From contig NC_081409.1 of assembly GCF_030272615.1 (NCBI RefSeq), positions 527,430,291 through 527,494,290 on the forward strand: a stretch of DNA of 64,000 nt. Direction: 5' to 3'. Positions 35,261 to 46,604 of the stretch are shown here, piece by piece; positions within the stretch are counted from its first letter, which is position 1; each line of letters starts with the position of its first letter. The notes beneath the pieces were generated by a model that saw nothing but the letters and a program-made list of their open reading frames with translations, searched no databases and was not told where the DNA came from. This DNA comes from Cryptomeria japonica. Lineage: Eukaryota > Streptophyta > Pinopsida > Cupressales > Cupressaceae. The position numbers and the translations under genes are program-made.

Positions 35261-36129
35261 GTTGTATAATTTACAATGCTACATATCCAAAGAGTTTTTC
35301 TCTATGGGTTTTCCTTGGGATGGTTTCCACATAAATCTTGTATTCTTAATTGTGTGGATCTTGTGTATTTGCTATTATCGTGGTTGTTAAATTTTAACAA
35401 GTAAAAGTTTATCTTATATTGATTCACCCTCCCCTCTCAGTATATGTCTATGATCATCAATGGTTGTTACTCTTAAAGACTATGACTAATCATCTTCTTA
35501 ACTAACAGTAGGATTTGAAGGGTTCCATGGCGAGCACCACTTGTTATATTTATTTATTTGTAAGGAAACTCTAGCATGAGAAGAGGTAAAAACTATCATT
35601 CTAATTTCAAAGAGGAATGGTAGAGGGAGCTTAGGAAAGTGACCTCTAGTTGGCATTAATTTTCCACACTCCATTAGATTGAGATGCATAAGCGTCTAGT
35701 TTAAACTATGTATGGATTTTTGCTTTGTATTTAAAATGAATCAAGGCCATTTGAGGTTGATGATTTAAATGAGATGGCACTTTTGTGAATCCTTAGAGAG
35801 AGGGAATTTGGGTATATAAGCTATTTTAATTTATTATAGATTAATCTATTTTTGTAATGCAGGTTGTCATATGACTTTAGGTAAATAATAGCTAATAAGA
35901 TTAATGATTTTTTAATTTTTTTTAAGATGATGGCTTCTATTATCCATAAGGATGTGTGTTGAGATTATGTAGGTTGTTGGAATAGGTATTTTTTAATGGA
36001 CTCCTTGGTCTAGAATACACTAAAAAAGCATTACACCATTCTTATAATTCTTTGGTAACACATTCTAGGCTAAAAATCTTTGTCTAATAACCTTCTTCAA
36101 GTAGGAAATTTGAAACACTGTTATGTATT

Positions 36130-37111
36130 TTTTTTTGCTTAGGTAACTACAACTTGTCCGCTTTACTACCAAACTTTTGTAAAACCTTATAAAGGCCATA
36201 ATAGTTAGGTGTAATATTATTATCCTTCTATTAGTTCAGTAAAATATACTTATATGGATATAATCACACAAATATCCAGTCTCCCACTTCAAAATTCCTT
36301 TCACTATAATATTGATCAATTTATTGATTCATTCTACTCTATGCCATTTGCAAGTTCTCCCTAGACTATAGAGTACCTCTTGTTAGTGTTGAATGTGTTT
36401 TGCAACTACTATAACTTTTGGATGTGCTTGGAATGATGAGGTGATTGATGGTGAAATTATTCTACACTATACCATTTATAAGTTCTTCCTAAGACTAGAG
36501 ACTACCTCTTGTTGGTGTTGAATATATGTTCTTCAATTACTATAAATTTTGGGTGTGCTTGTAATAAAGAGGTGATTGATGGTGTGTTTATTCTATTCTA
36601 TACCATCTTCAAGTTCTCTCTAAGACTAGAGATTGCCTCTTTTTGGTGTTGAATTTGTTCTTCAACTACTATAAATTTTGGGTGTGCTTGCAATGAATAA
36701 GTGATATGGTGGATGGCATTTATAGAGTGCCAAAAGTGGAGACATTTTGGATAAGCTTCAAAAGAATTTTTACACTATTATTCTACTAGTGACAATCATT
36801 ACACTCAACTCTCTTTTTATCTAAAATGAAATATTAGAAATAACCTCCAAGACATTGTTGAAAACTTCAATTTGTACATCTAATTGAGGATGATATGATG
36901 AGATACAAGTAAATCAAGTTCTCAAATACAATAATAAGTAAGTCCAAACACTATTTGTATATATAGGATCATTCACGTTGTATATTATTATTTTTGGAGT
37001 TTTATATAGCTTTTGAATGGCATCCTTAAAGGATGTTGCTATAATACTTTCTAGAAGTGCGTGTGACAAAGTATAAAAATATGGACATTTGATGAGTAAA
37101 TCCACAACCAT
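36130..37111 (-). pseudogene. Gypsy integrase relic
   Basis: The minus-strand frame 37111-36914 gives a degenerate integrase core: MVVDLLIKCPYFYTLSHALL, then FKDAIQKLYKTPKIIIYNVN, where the usual D-R-D-P motif is replaced by NVNDP. A SSYHPQ-type segment follows in another frame. Next comes a triplicated segment (36331-36715) and then the C-terminal NYYGPYKVLQKFGS. The frame is interrupted many times. In intact elements this protein inserts the cDNA into the genome; this copy cannot. Confidence 0.7.
36331..36715 (-). repeat. Three tandem copies of a ~129-bp integrase segment
   Basis: ATTCTAYWCTATRCCAT starts copies at 36331, 36459 and 36590, with AAGTTCTC and GGATGTGCTTG/GGGTGTGCTTG recurring in each. 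Periods are 128 and 131 bases, close to 43 codons. On the minus strand each copy gives AHPKFIVVEEQ-like peptide from the linker between integrase core and C-terminal domain. Confidence 0.8.
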
Positions 37112-37620
37112 GATGACATTTTTACTTTAGACTTAAGTAAACCCTTGATAAAATCTTGTTTCAATATAGTTGGGTTGGGAATAGTGGTTCTGTGGGTGGC
37201 AATAGCGGGGCCCATTCCTTAGGCTATTTGGATTGGAGGGCCCCTACTATTCTAAGGTAGTTGTGGGTGGGAGGACTTAAAATTGTTTGTGAGGCCTACC
37301 TACACACTTGATCAATCTATTGATCTGCATTGCCCTCCTGGTTAGCTGGTGGATGCATCCAATGAATGGTAATGATGCCAATGCATATTGATCCACTCTT
37401 GTAAAAGACCTACAATCCTAATTGTCTCAAATTTACTTTGCTATAATACCATACATTTGGCTACGATTTTTTTGGCATCCCCTTTGAGCCCATCCCAATA
37501 TAAATGCCATATTGATTCTTGATGAATCTTGAGTTCTCACATATTGAGGAAGCATGCACTTCTGCCAAAACCCTAATTTAAGGGTTAAGTTCTTGCATAA
37601 GTGCAACCTATCCTTATACC

Positions 37621-39841
37621 TGTAATGTACCGTACACTTATCTGATAGTTCTGATACTTAATATAAGTACAGATCCGATAGCCAACAAGATGAGAGGGGG
37701 GGTGAATCATACAAACTTAATCATCAATGAAAACATCATATTCAACCTCGGTAACATATATCAGTCATAGAATAAAAACTGTCAAACATGCAAACTCAAA
37801 AGCATATGAACAATATAAACCTCATAACACCAGATTTAACGTGGAAACCCAAATAGGGAAAAACCACTGTGGGATTTCGGACCCACTAAGAAATATACTC
37901 TTCTAGAGTATGCTCGGTTAAAAGCCAATCCTGTTAAAGATTACAAAACACATTGCTAGATGTGACCCGGTTAAGGGATTTCCCTCAGATCTGTTAGGAT
38001 CTTCACTTTGTTAGAAGTGACCTTGTCAAAGGATTTCAAGCACTCATTTAGAATGTCACCTTGTTAGAGGATTTACTTATAAGACTGTTAAGTCCACTCG
38101 GTTAAGAGATTTCCTGTTACTTTCACAAGCTAACAGTAATACAATCTATCTGCAACTTTACATCTAAAATGCTAAAGCAGATTCTTATTTGTTCAACACA
38201 ATCTAGACATAGAACTATTCTTGTCTATCTGCTGGGCATCAATACTCTGTTATTCCAACAGGTCTTCAAGCTTCTGTGCTCGGTGATCACTATGTAGAAT
38301 CCCTATGCATACACTTGCCCACATCCACTTTTTATCAACAGTTCCTTATTTATAAACAATCATCTAACCGCTTAATCTCCTTGATCACATTTCCCATGAT
38401 CAATCATAGCCATCAGATCTTCAATCTTGTCCAGGTTCATTGTATCTTACGATCTGAAAAACGTTTTACCCTGCCTCAAAACTTGCACAATCATCTTGGA
38501 ACTTGTGTTAAGGTAATGCGGTTCAATCTGAGCTGTAGATCTTCTTGCCGACTTTCCATTGCCTTAATATTTGTTAACAAACTTCTTCCACGGCTTGCCA
38601 ATCATTGATCCGCTCTAGCTCATCAACTTCTTTCATTAAATATCACATGTAAACATTTAATGCATTTTGTTATAGCTCGGTTACAACTCGGTGAATACTA
38701 AACTTTACTCGGTAAACATTCTATCTTCATTAACCGACTGCAATAACCTTAGGGTTTACCGACTAGGTTCTCTGCCTGATAACATAGTGTAGTATTAACC
38801 TTTACATTTTACAACATATGTATGATGTTAAAACAATCTAAAACATCAAGATCTCATCATTGTCTGACTTGGTAGAGTTGCCCATTGAATAACTTATCCC
38901 TTTATTCATCATATTCTTTCCTGTGTCTTTACCGACTTCTTTATAATCTTCATATCATATTTCTTAAGATATGGCAACATCATACTGAATTAGAAAATCA
39001 ATTTCTTGACATCAATGACAAAATAATAATATCAAGACAGTAAAACATCTTTATTTAGTTATGTCCATAATCATCAACAACCTTCTCAATATCCTTGTTA
39101 TATTGCCAACATTATCATGTCCTACAACAACACAACCTCCACCGTACGTGCAACACAACCTCCACTCCGTACGACCAATACACCTTCCACTCTACGACCA
39201 ACACACCCTCCACCGTACGGTCAACTCAGGCTATACCATACGACCCTCCACTCCAATACAACCTCCACCACCCTTACGCCCAACATCGTACGATCCTATA
39301 CTCCGTATGCTCCTTGCCTTCCGTACAATCAATTGACTCTCTATGTACAGACTAATAATCACGACCTCAGAAAGATGGTTCCGTTATATGCAATATGTTG
39401 GACAATATAATTAGTTTAACACGATTTGGCACAGGAATGAACACACCAGGCAAGTAGAAATTCAAATTCAATAATGATAGCACTTCAGATTACAAAAATC
39501 TTGGACTGAGAGCAGAGCAGAGTAGGGTGAGGAGTTACTCTCACCGAAACTGTCGATGCCAAGTAGGGAGGATCTTCCACCTCCGAAATGGCAGACGACT
39601 GAACTCCAACATGAATTCACACATATAGAGCAAAAATACCAAATTCACACATACCTACAACTAAGCCAAACTCGGCCATATAAATGGGCTCCAGGAAGTT
39701 TCCCGAAGCGTTACAAATGGGACAACACCAAAAAGTTTATAACTAACTAATTAATAAAAAGGGCCCGAAATATATTATTAAGTACGTGGCTATACAATAA
39801 ATTATTTAAATTGACTATATAATTATATCGGGGAAATTACA
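37621..39841 (-). mobile_element. 3' LTR of the chromovirus, split by a solo LTR
   Basis: Without the insert its length is about 747 bp against 761 for its partner. Both carry a cluster of CCGTACGACCAACACACC-like units. Confidence 0.85.
37643..39111 (-). mobile_element. Solo Copia LTR nested in the chromovirus LTR
   Basis: The minus strand starts TGTTGGCAATATAAC at 39111 and ends in ACTATCA at 37643. The TSD is exact, TTATC at 37638-37642 and 39112-39116, and the chromovirus LTR resumes on each side. It contains the GATTCACCCCCCCTCTCAT signature on the minus strand near 37690. Length is 1469 bp, with no coding content. Confidence 0.88.
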
Positions 39842-40318
39842 GTCCTCCCCGCCCAAGAATTGCTTGCCCTCAAGCAATTGCAGACTCGGATGCTCCCAGA
39901 TCTGTTCGCTCTCCCACGTGGCATCTTCAATCTGTAGGTCCTTCCATCAGACTAGGTATTCCTTGATGGTGCGCGACCTCAACTTTTTCTCTCTGACGTC
40001 GATGATCTCCGCGGGCTCCAAAATAAGTTTTCCTTCATCATCAATGGGTGGAAGTTCCTTAGAAACCCTGACACCTTTGTTGAGGAGCTCCTGGACCGTC
40101 CTCTCTAACTCATCTTTAAACTTCTTAGGGTGGCAATAGGGCGTGGTGATAACAGGCTTGGATCCTCCCTCTAGCTCGATGACATGCTCAAAACCTCGGT
40201 GTGGGGGAATACTAGTTGGAATGTCTACAAAAACCAAACTATGTTTGCCCAACATTGCCTGAAACTCATCATCCTGGTAGTATGCATGTTGCCCACACAA
40301 TGGTTTGTTCAAGACCAA
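39842..40318 (-). pseudogene. Truncated RT joined to chromodomain
   Basis: The minus-strand frame from 40318 starts inside pol and shows the RT N-terminal block: DIPTSIPPHRGFEHVIELEG, then KPVITTPYCHPKKFKDELER. At about 40070 the text changes without loss of frame to the pol 3' end: ELPPIDDEGKLILEPAEIID, then LRSRTIKEYLV. A TAG at 39947-39949 is followed by the rest of the chromodomain (WKDLQIEDATWESEQ). So the catalytic RT core, RNase H and integrase have been removed by one in-frame deletion. Chromodomains guide integration toward particular chromatin; this copy could not replicate by itself. Confidence 0.8.
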
Positions 40319-40369
40319 CCAGTGTGCCTCCTAGACGATGTCATCATGTTTGAAGATTGCCTCCATCCG

Positions 40370-41086
40370 TCAGGCCGAAATTTCCCTCATGCCGCCATTG
40401 GACATTCCTCTTAGTACCATCTTCTTGCCACCCTCTTCAAATGAGAATTCCATCCTCTTGAAGCTTTGTGTGTACTGTTCGAGGGTCTCCATCCATTGAA
40501 TACCCAAGATGACATCTGTATCATCCAAATCAATCACAAAGAAATCATCTGTCACTGTGTAGTTCCCCATGGTGATGCTGAGTTGTGGAACCAGATGAGT
40601 ACATGACAATATATTTCCTCTTGCCACCTTGACTTCGAACCCCTCATGCTCCTTTGTATGCAAACCCCTCCCAGTGATGAGTGATGAGTTGATAGAGTTG
40701 AGAGTGGCCCCACTGTCCAACATGACTATGACATGTCGCCCTTGGAGTGTACCGCGAACCCGAAACACACTGCACCTAGGAGTGTTGGTCAGAGCGATAA
40801 TGGCACCTCCCCTACGGACCAGTGTGGAAATTCTCTCTACACGATTTATGTTTTCATTAGCCTCCCCCATGCTTTGTTGACTATCTTCCTCATTCTCTTC
40901 TTCGCTGTCGGACACCACTTCAATGCCTAAGCATCGATGCCCTGGCTCCCACAACTCCTTGCAGGTTAAGTAGAGTTTCCTTCTGCCGAGTTTCTGCCTT
41001 GTGGCTTCATCCAATGATGGCTTCTTCGGGGCTAGGGGTGGTTTGTCATGCGAGTAACTCTTGGAGGAAGAAGATGAGGTAGCCAT
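40370..41086 (-). pseudogene. Gypsy zinc-knuckle and aspartic protease segment
   Basis: The 238-codon minus frame starts in gag with a Lys/Pro-rich region and a degenerate knuckle, LTCKELWEPGHRCLG, in which C, H and C remain. An acidic stretch follows (SDSEEENEEDSQQS). The protease has an intact active site, MLDSGATLNSINSSL, and the downstream hydrophobic-hydrophobic-G signature DVILGIQWM. It cleaves the polyprotein in intact elements. The frame ends at 40370. Confidence 0.82.
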
Positions 41087-41296
41087 GTCACGCGCCTTCT
41101 TATTCGTTTAAGAGAGTGTGTTGGGATTGAACCCTTTCACCCAACCCTTCAGTGGTTCCATCAATCTGTCCATTTATAAAACCACCAATCTCCTCTCCGA
41201 GATATCTGTTACCAACACAGACTGTCTTTGGAATTTTGTAATGTTACTATCCATAGGCCCAAATTTCTTCAATTGAGCCAGATCCTTGAAGTTGAG

Positions 41297-41986
41297 TTAT
41301 GGATCCTTTCCGTCAAAATGGTCTATAGGCCTCTCCGTGAATTCGGCATAGGAAGTTATTTGATCTCGACCGAGGGTGACCATTCCATGATGCCACCATT
41401 CGTGAGCAACTCCTTCTAGGTGAAGTGCTGCAAATTTGATACCTTCATCTTCAGGCATCGGGTTGAGCTGGAAGTAGGTATCTGTTTTTTGCACCCAAGC
41501 TCGTGCCGAGGTTGCTCCGATCCCATCAAAGGATGACAGATTAATCTTACCAACCTTCCATTTGATATCATAGTTGTAGTAGTCACGACTTTTACTGCCC
41601 GAGTATTTCATCCAGAGTTCAACATAATCCTTGAAGGATATGTCTCCCTCGAGGTTTGCATCCCTCCAATCTTGATTCAACTATGCTTGCAACTCTTGGA
41701 AACTGGGCTCTTTCTCCCCACACGGTGCTTCAGTTCTTTGGGGAAAAGTTGGCATCAACGGTCGAAAATTTGAACGCTGTGGGTTTGACCTTCCAGTGAC
41801 TGAATTATCGCTCTGTCCATTATGATCTCCATTTGTTTTTCCCAAGGCCAATTGACACAAAGTATCTTCCATGAGTTTTTGTCTTTGTTCCCCTCTCACC
41901 ATGGTGTCATTGAGCTGATCTTGGCTTCTGGTTAGCTCCCTTAATAGTGCCATGACTTCATTGGCAGGATCCGGTGGTTCTCCCAT
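41297..41986 (-). pseudogene. Gypsy gag
   Basis: Gag starts at ATG 41984-41986 (MGEPPDPANEVMALLRELTR), 67 bases from the primer-binding site. An in-frame TAG at 41681-41683 interrupts it. The capsid part has the retrotransposon-gag signature ARAWVQKTDTYFQLNPMPED followed by HLEGVAHEWWHHGM. The frame stops at 41297 and is linked by a frameshift to the protease segment. Confidence 0.82.
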
Positions 41987-42052
41987 TCAGTCGACAGAAT
42001 GGTACCTCCTTTTGGTGTACACCTGCATCCATTACCCGACAGGCTGGCAAGA

Positions 42053-42071
42053 TCACCAACTCTGATACCAC
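42053..42071 (-). other. Primer-binding site (initiator Met tRNA)
   Basis: The minus strand reads GTGGTATCAGAGTTGGTG directly after the 5' LTR end; TGGTATCAGAG is the usual complement of plant initiator-Met tRNA. Confidence 0.8.
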
Positions 42072-42832
42072 TGTAATGTACCGTACGCTTATCCTGTCTT
42101 ACGACAACACAATCTCCACCGTACGGGCAACACAACCTCCAATTTGTACGACCAATACACCTTCCACCGTACGACCAACACACCCTCCATCGCACGGTCA
42201 ACTCAGGTTGTACCGTACGACCCTCCACTCCAACATAGCCTCCACCACTCGTACGCCCAACACCGTACGACCTCCACTGTACGGTCCTATACTTTGTATG
42301 CTCCTTGCCTTTCGTACGATCAATTGACTCTCTGTGTACAAACTTTTTATCACGGCCTCAGAAAGATGGTTCCATTATATGCAATATGTTGGACAATATA
42401 ATTAGTTTAACATGATTTGGCATAGGAATGAACACACTAGGCAAGTAGAAATTCAGATTCAATAATGATAGCACTTTAGATTACAAAAATCTCTGATTGA
42501 GAGCAGAGCAAAGTAGGGTGAGGAGTTACTCCCACTGAAACTGCCGATGCCAAGTAGGGAGGATCTTCCACCTCCGAAATGGCAGATGATTGAACTCCAA
42601 CAAGAATTCGCACATACAGAGCAAAAATACCAAATTCACACATACCTACAACTAAGCCAAACTCAGCCATATAAATGGGCTCCAGGAAGTTTCCCGAAGG
42701 GTTACAAACGGGCCCACACCAAAAAGTTTATAACTAACTAATTAATAAAAAGGCTCCAAAATATATTATTAAGTACGAGGCCATACAATAAATTATTTAA
42801 ATTGACTATTTAATTATATTGGGGACATTACA
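42072..42832 (-). mobile_element. 5' LTR of the chromovirus
   Basis: 761 bp, TGTAATG...CATTACA on the plus strand. It holds about eight GTACG-containing units at 42115-42300. Plus-strand frames here are repeat by-products. Confidence 0.87.
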
Positions 42833-43160
42833 ATATCGTAGAGTATTTCCTTTCTATGTAAAATTGTTTGATACATTGGCATCCTATCAAATTTTTTAAT
42901 TATTTCTTTTTATTATCCATTTCTTTTTTCCACTCTTCTCATGCCTCATCAATCCAATTGACCTACAATATGGAAATTAACTATAATAGTGACATTATAG
43001 GTTCATCCCTTGTAGCTAGAGCATTAACCACAACATTCTCATTTCCTTTTGTATATATGATCTCGAATTCAAATCCCTAATTTAACAAGTAAAGAAATCC
43101 CCAAAACTTGTTTGTTATTGACATCAAGTTAAAGAGTGATCCACTAAAATGAACCATTAA

Positions 43161-43630
43161 ATATCCATGTATGAGAATGTTATAAGAGACCTATTATTTA
43201 TTTACATTTAAAATCGTACAAGTTTTTCCTTATATTTTGAAGCTTTAAAAAAAAGGTACCTGTTGTATAGACTTTGTATTTAAATGGAGTATATAGTCAT
43301 GTGTCATAAATTGTTTTGGTTGTCCATAACCGGGTAAATATTGAATATCCATGTAATTTAATAATACATATTAGCTAATAAATCCATAAGCCTTATTCCA
43401 AATTTGATTGAGAGTTTCAAGGTGAATAGTTTGGATGGTGAGTGTTCGTAATGTTTTATGTAGGAGAGCAACAAACGTGCAACTATATGTGGCATAAATA
43501 AAATTATATTATTTACAATCATAAATTTATGGCACATTTTTCCTCGTGAATACAATTTTATAACACATGATTGATCCGATCTAAAGGAGCAAGATAAACC
43601 TACATTGTCATTAAGGCACATGAATAAGCC
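43161..43630. other. AT-rich interval
   Basis: No RT sequence of the older gypsy relic could be followed beyond about 43160. Nothing else was recognised. Confidence 0.4.
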
Positions 43631-44058
43631 TATTGACTTAAGTAATATGACTTGATAAAAATTATATTGGAACATTTAGCATGTCATATTTTTTCGAGAA
43701 ATAATATATATAATAAATAAGATTCTAAATATTATTTTTATTGGGTGGTTTTTTATTGGAACAAGTAACATAAATTTTTAATGTTAGGGTATTATAGTTA
43801 CTAAATGTATAACATCTTGAACTTGGTCTAATTTATGGTTTTAATATTGACTTAAGTAATATGACTTGATAAAAATTATATTGGAACATTTAGCATGTCA
43901 TATTTTTTCGAGAAATAATATATATAATAAATAAGATTCTAAATATTATTTTTATTGGGTGGTTTTTTATTGGAACAAGTAACATAAATTTTTAATGTTA
44001 GGGTATTATAGTTACTAAATGTATAACATCTTGAACTTGGTCTAATTTATGGTTTTAA
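43631..44058. repeat. Perfect 214-bp tandem duplication
   Basis: 43631-43844 and 43845-44058 appear identical, from TATTGACTTAAGTAATATG to CTAATTTATGGTTTTAA. The sequence is non-coding and AT-rich. Confidence 0.92.
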
Positions 44059-46599
44059 TATATTTAAATGTATACCAAAATAATGATTCCATGATACCTT
44101 GGATCATATCTGTTATAGGCATCCTCAAATCCCAATGGTCCTAGAAAAATGATCTTAAATAAGTTGATGACATTTCATGTCATTCTATTTGAAATATGAA
44201 ATTGTCTTGACGACCATCCTTACAAGAATAAAATTTAATTTTCAAATGGGAATACTAAATTTTTGATGTCAAATATATTGAAAAATTATCTTCAAAAATA
44301 ATAATTAGAAATATACCCATCAAAGAAAAAGATGGGGATGATTTAATAAAACATACAATTGCATTCAACGTCAAGTTCTACGACATGTTTAAGCATGAGA
44401 AATAGTTATTTGAAAAACAACTTATATAAGAAGGAAAGAGGTTTCAAGTGGGATTAGTGCCTTTGTGAAAACATGCCAATTGATATTATCACATCCTATC
44501 TTAGTTATACTACTTAATAAAATCCTTTTTGCTTTGTCTGTTAGTTATGCAATTTTGATAAACCTTAATTGAATGTTTTATTAAAATTGGCTAAATAATT
44601 AAGTGTTTAATTATCACTCATCAATCCATGAAAACCTAGTTACATAAATTTAGTGCAAATTGCGGACTGATTAGTCATAATTTCATTCTTCATCAAACCA
44701 ATCAAGTAATTGGTTCAATTGAGTGTTTAATTAGGCCTAATCGATCATTATAAAAAACAATAACACTGTATTAGAGAAAATTTAGATTGCATTCTCTTTC
44801 TTTGTACATGTGAACATCTAGTTAAAGGGATGGTAGGATCTCTTGACTTATGGTTTGTTGATTTGGAGATTCATGTATGATTAAGAAGGTTGAGGTACTT
44901 GATGTAACCATTGGATCCATTGTTGTATTTATTGAAATTTCTTAAGGGAAAATTAATTATTACTAAAATTACTATGATATGTTATAATATGTGTTATAAT
45001 AACTTTGTATATCCTAATGTATATTGAAACTTAATTGTGCATGCATCTCCAAGAATCATATAGTGGAAAAAAATGGACACCAATGAAATGGTGGGGATAT
45101 AAGTAGCTATTTTATGATTCTCTAGTGACTTAGAAATACTATTGTAATAAGGCATTGATGAGAGGGTTACATAGTGGATTTGGATAATCTTCCAGAATTA
45201 GTGGGTGTAAGATGTAATGGGTGCTTCATGGCGAGTGCTAAAAAGTTACATATGCCAACTTGCATAATAGAGGACGAGATTGTTTTTTAAACATTACTTT
45301 ATATTCTAGGATGGCTCCACCATTGAGGGTTGTAAAAATTATAATAATGGCACTTTGGGACCTTATTTAGGCCCATGTTGTTATTTTTTAGTAATTTTAT
45401 ACACGTCCTTAAGTCTATATATTAGAGGCATGACAGAGAAATTTTTTGAATGTATTTTAAAATATTTTGTGATATTTATTCAAAATGATTTTGATCTCAT
45501 TGAAGTATTTCATGGAGAAGCTCTATGAATATATTGTGACAGTGTTTATTTCATAATGCATTGAGTTTAGGTTTTTTTTTCTAAAAGGGTTTTCCAAGGT
45601 ATATTGGTATTATTCTTGTACTTGTGATTATTTCTATTCTATATCTCTCATTCTTTCTTTTCTAATTATTGTATACATGCCATAGTGTTGCTAAAATATT
45701 TTTGATTTCTATGTTTTCCTCCTTGAAGAGTTAATGTGGAAATGCCTACATGTTTATTAATTGAGATTTATGATTAAAAGATAAGGAGTTTGTAGATACT
45801 TTTCCTTTTGATATAATATTTGATGTGGCTTTATGCATTGCATGTTCTTGCATGTGCTTGTATATGAGAGACATGCAATTAAATGTGGTTTTTATCTACT
45901 TTCATATTATTGCATGTGAGTTGTATGTTTTTTCATGTGATTGATCCTTGTGCATTTGAGTTCTAGGAATACCTTTATTTTAATTTTTTGAACCTAAAAG
46001 GCTTGCAAGAACATGTACAAAGTGATTTATTGATCACCAATCCGTGTTTGAGTGAAATTTTATAATGTATCTAGTTTGGTTTATTAGGAAATAGTATGGA
46101 AATAACTAGTGGAATAGAAAAGGGGCTTGATGGAACTAATTTTGGGTGTTAGATGCTCAAGGTGGAATATTTTGGAGATGGTCAAGAGTCTACATGTTGT
46201 ATGGTTGTGACTTGGTGCTCCTATTTGGTAGTATGGGACTACCCTATAGCATGGTGGTTGTATATCTTTATCTTGTGGTCATGTGCTATAAAAGAGTATT
46301 CACGTTGGATGCTTTCTTTTGAATCCTTAGTAACATGGGAAAGCACTAGATATGTTGGCTACCATCAAGAGTACTAACTTTGGAACCATGATTTTAATCC
46401 CCAAATACACGAAATCACTAGGTGATGAGCCCTTAGTTGCATGCAAGTTGTAGGTGGATATTTTGATGAATTGAATGATCTTGGGCAACTTGGTTCCTCT
46501 ATTTTTATATACATGGTGATGTTTGTGAAATAATTCTTCTAGTGGCCTAGATTTTCTAGACAACTCTTTAATCCTTTTAGATACTTGTACTTGTATGTT
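44059..46599. other. Intergenic, no gene seen
   Basis: About 2.5 kb of AT-rich sequence. No conserved protein, terminal repeat or RNA gene was recognised. The last five bases before 46605, TAAGA, are the TSD of the outer LTR element. Confidence 0.45.
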
Positions 46600-46604
46600 T
46601 AAGA

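Larger units (their letters stand above)
33023..35459 (+). mobile_element. Copia-type solo LTR with an insert
   Basis: The start, TGTTGGAAATGTTGTCATTG, resembles the LTR at 46605; the end has TTTTTCTCTATGGGTTTTCC, then GATTCACCCTCCCCTCTCAG and a terminal ATCATCA at 35459. Flanking 5-mers are GTGGT (33018-33022) and ATGGT (35460-35464), one mismatch. No primer-binding site follows, which fits a solo LTR. The segment from about 33850 to 35260 does not look like LTR and is probably an insertion. Confidence 0.55.
37621..42832 (-). mobile_element. Chromovirus-type gypsy element, internally deleted
   Basis: LTRs begin TGTAATGTACCGTACG and end in ATTACA (plus-strand reading): 42072-42832 is the 5' LTR and 37621-39841 the 3' LTR. 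Flanks are ATACC (37616-37620) and ATATC (42833-42837), one mismatch. From right to left on the minus strand: primer-binding site, gag, CCHC/protease, the start of RT, then directly a chromodomain and a purine tract (GGGCGGGGAGGAC). Most of RT, RNase H and integrase is deleted. A solo Copia LTR sits in the 3' LTR. Confidence 0.88.
35500..43160 (-). mobile_element. Gypsy pol relic split by a younger chromovirus
   Basis: Minus-strand fragments run in pol order across the younger element. RNase H-like sequence lies to its right (about 43010-43150, with ENVVVNALATRDEP matching the usual end of gypsy RNase H). The pre-integrase and integrase parts lie to its left (37130-37620, then 36914-37111), followed by the NYYGPYKVLQKFGS segment at about 36150-36210 and a decayed 3' end down to about 35500. 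The split point is 37620/42833 with near-matching ATACC and ATATC. LTRs of this older element were not defined. Confidence 0.65.

Noticed and set aside
37686-39037. CAAGA considered as TSD of an element at 37691-39032
   Set aside because: The proposed right end lacks CA. The TTATC pair at 37638 and 39112 restores the chromovirus LTR and gives proper TG...CA ends.
39061-39410. Overlapping Pro/Thr-rich ORFs in three plus frames
   Set aside because: They lie in the U3 repeats of the chromovirus LTR and recur in the other LTR at 41974-42401.
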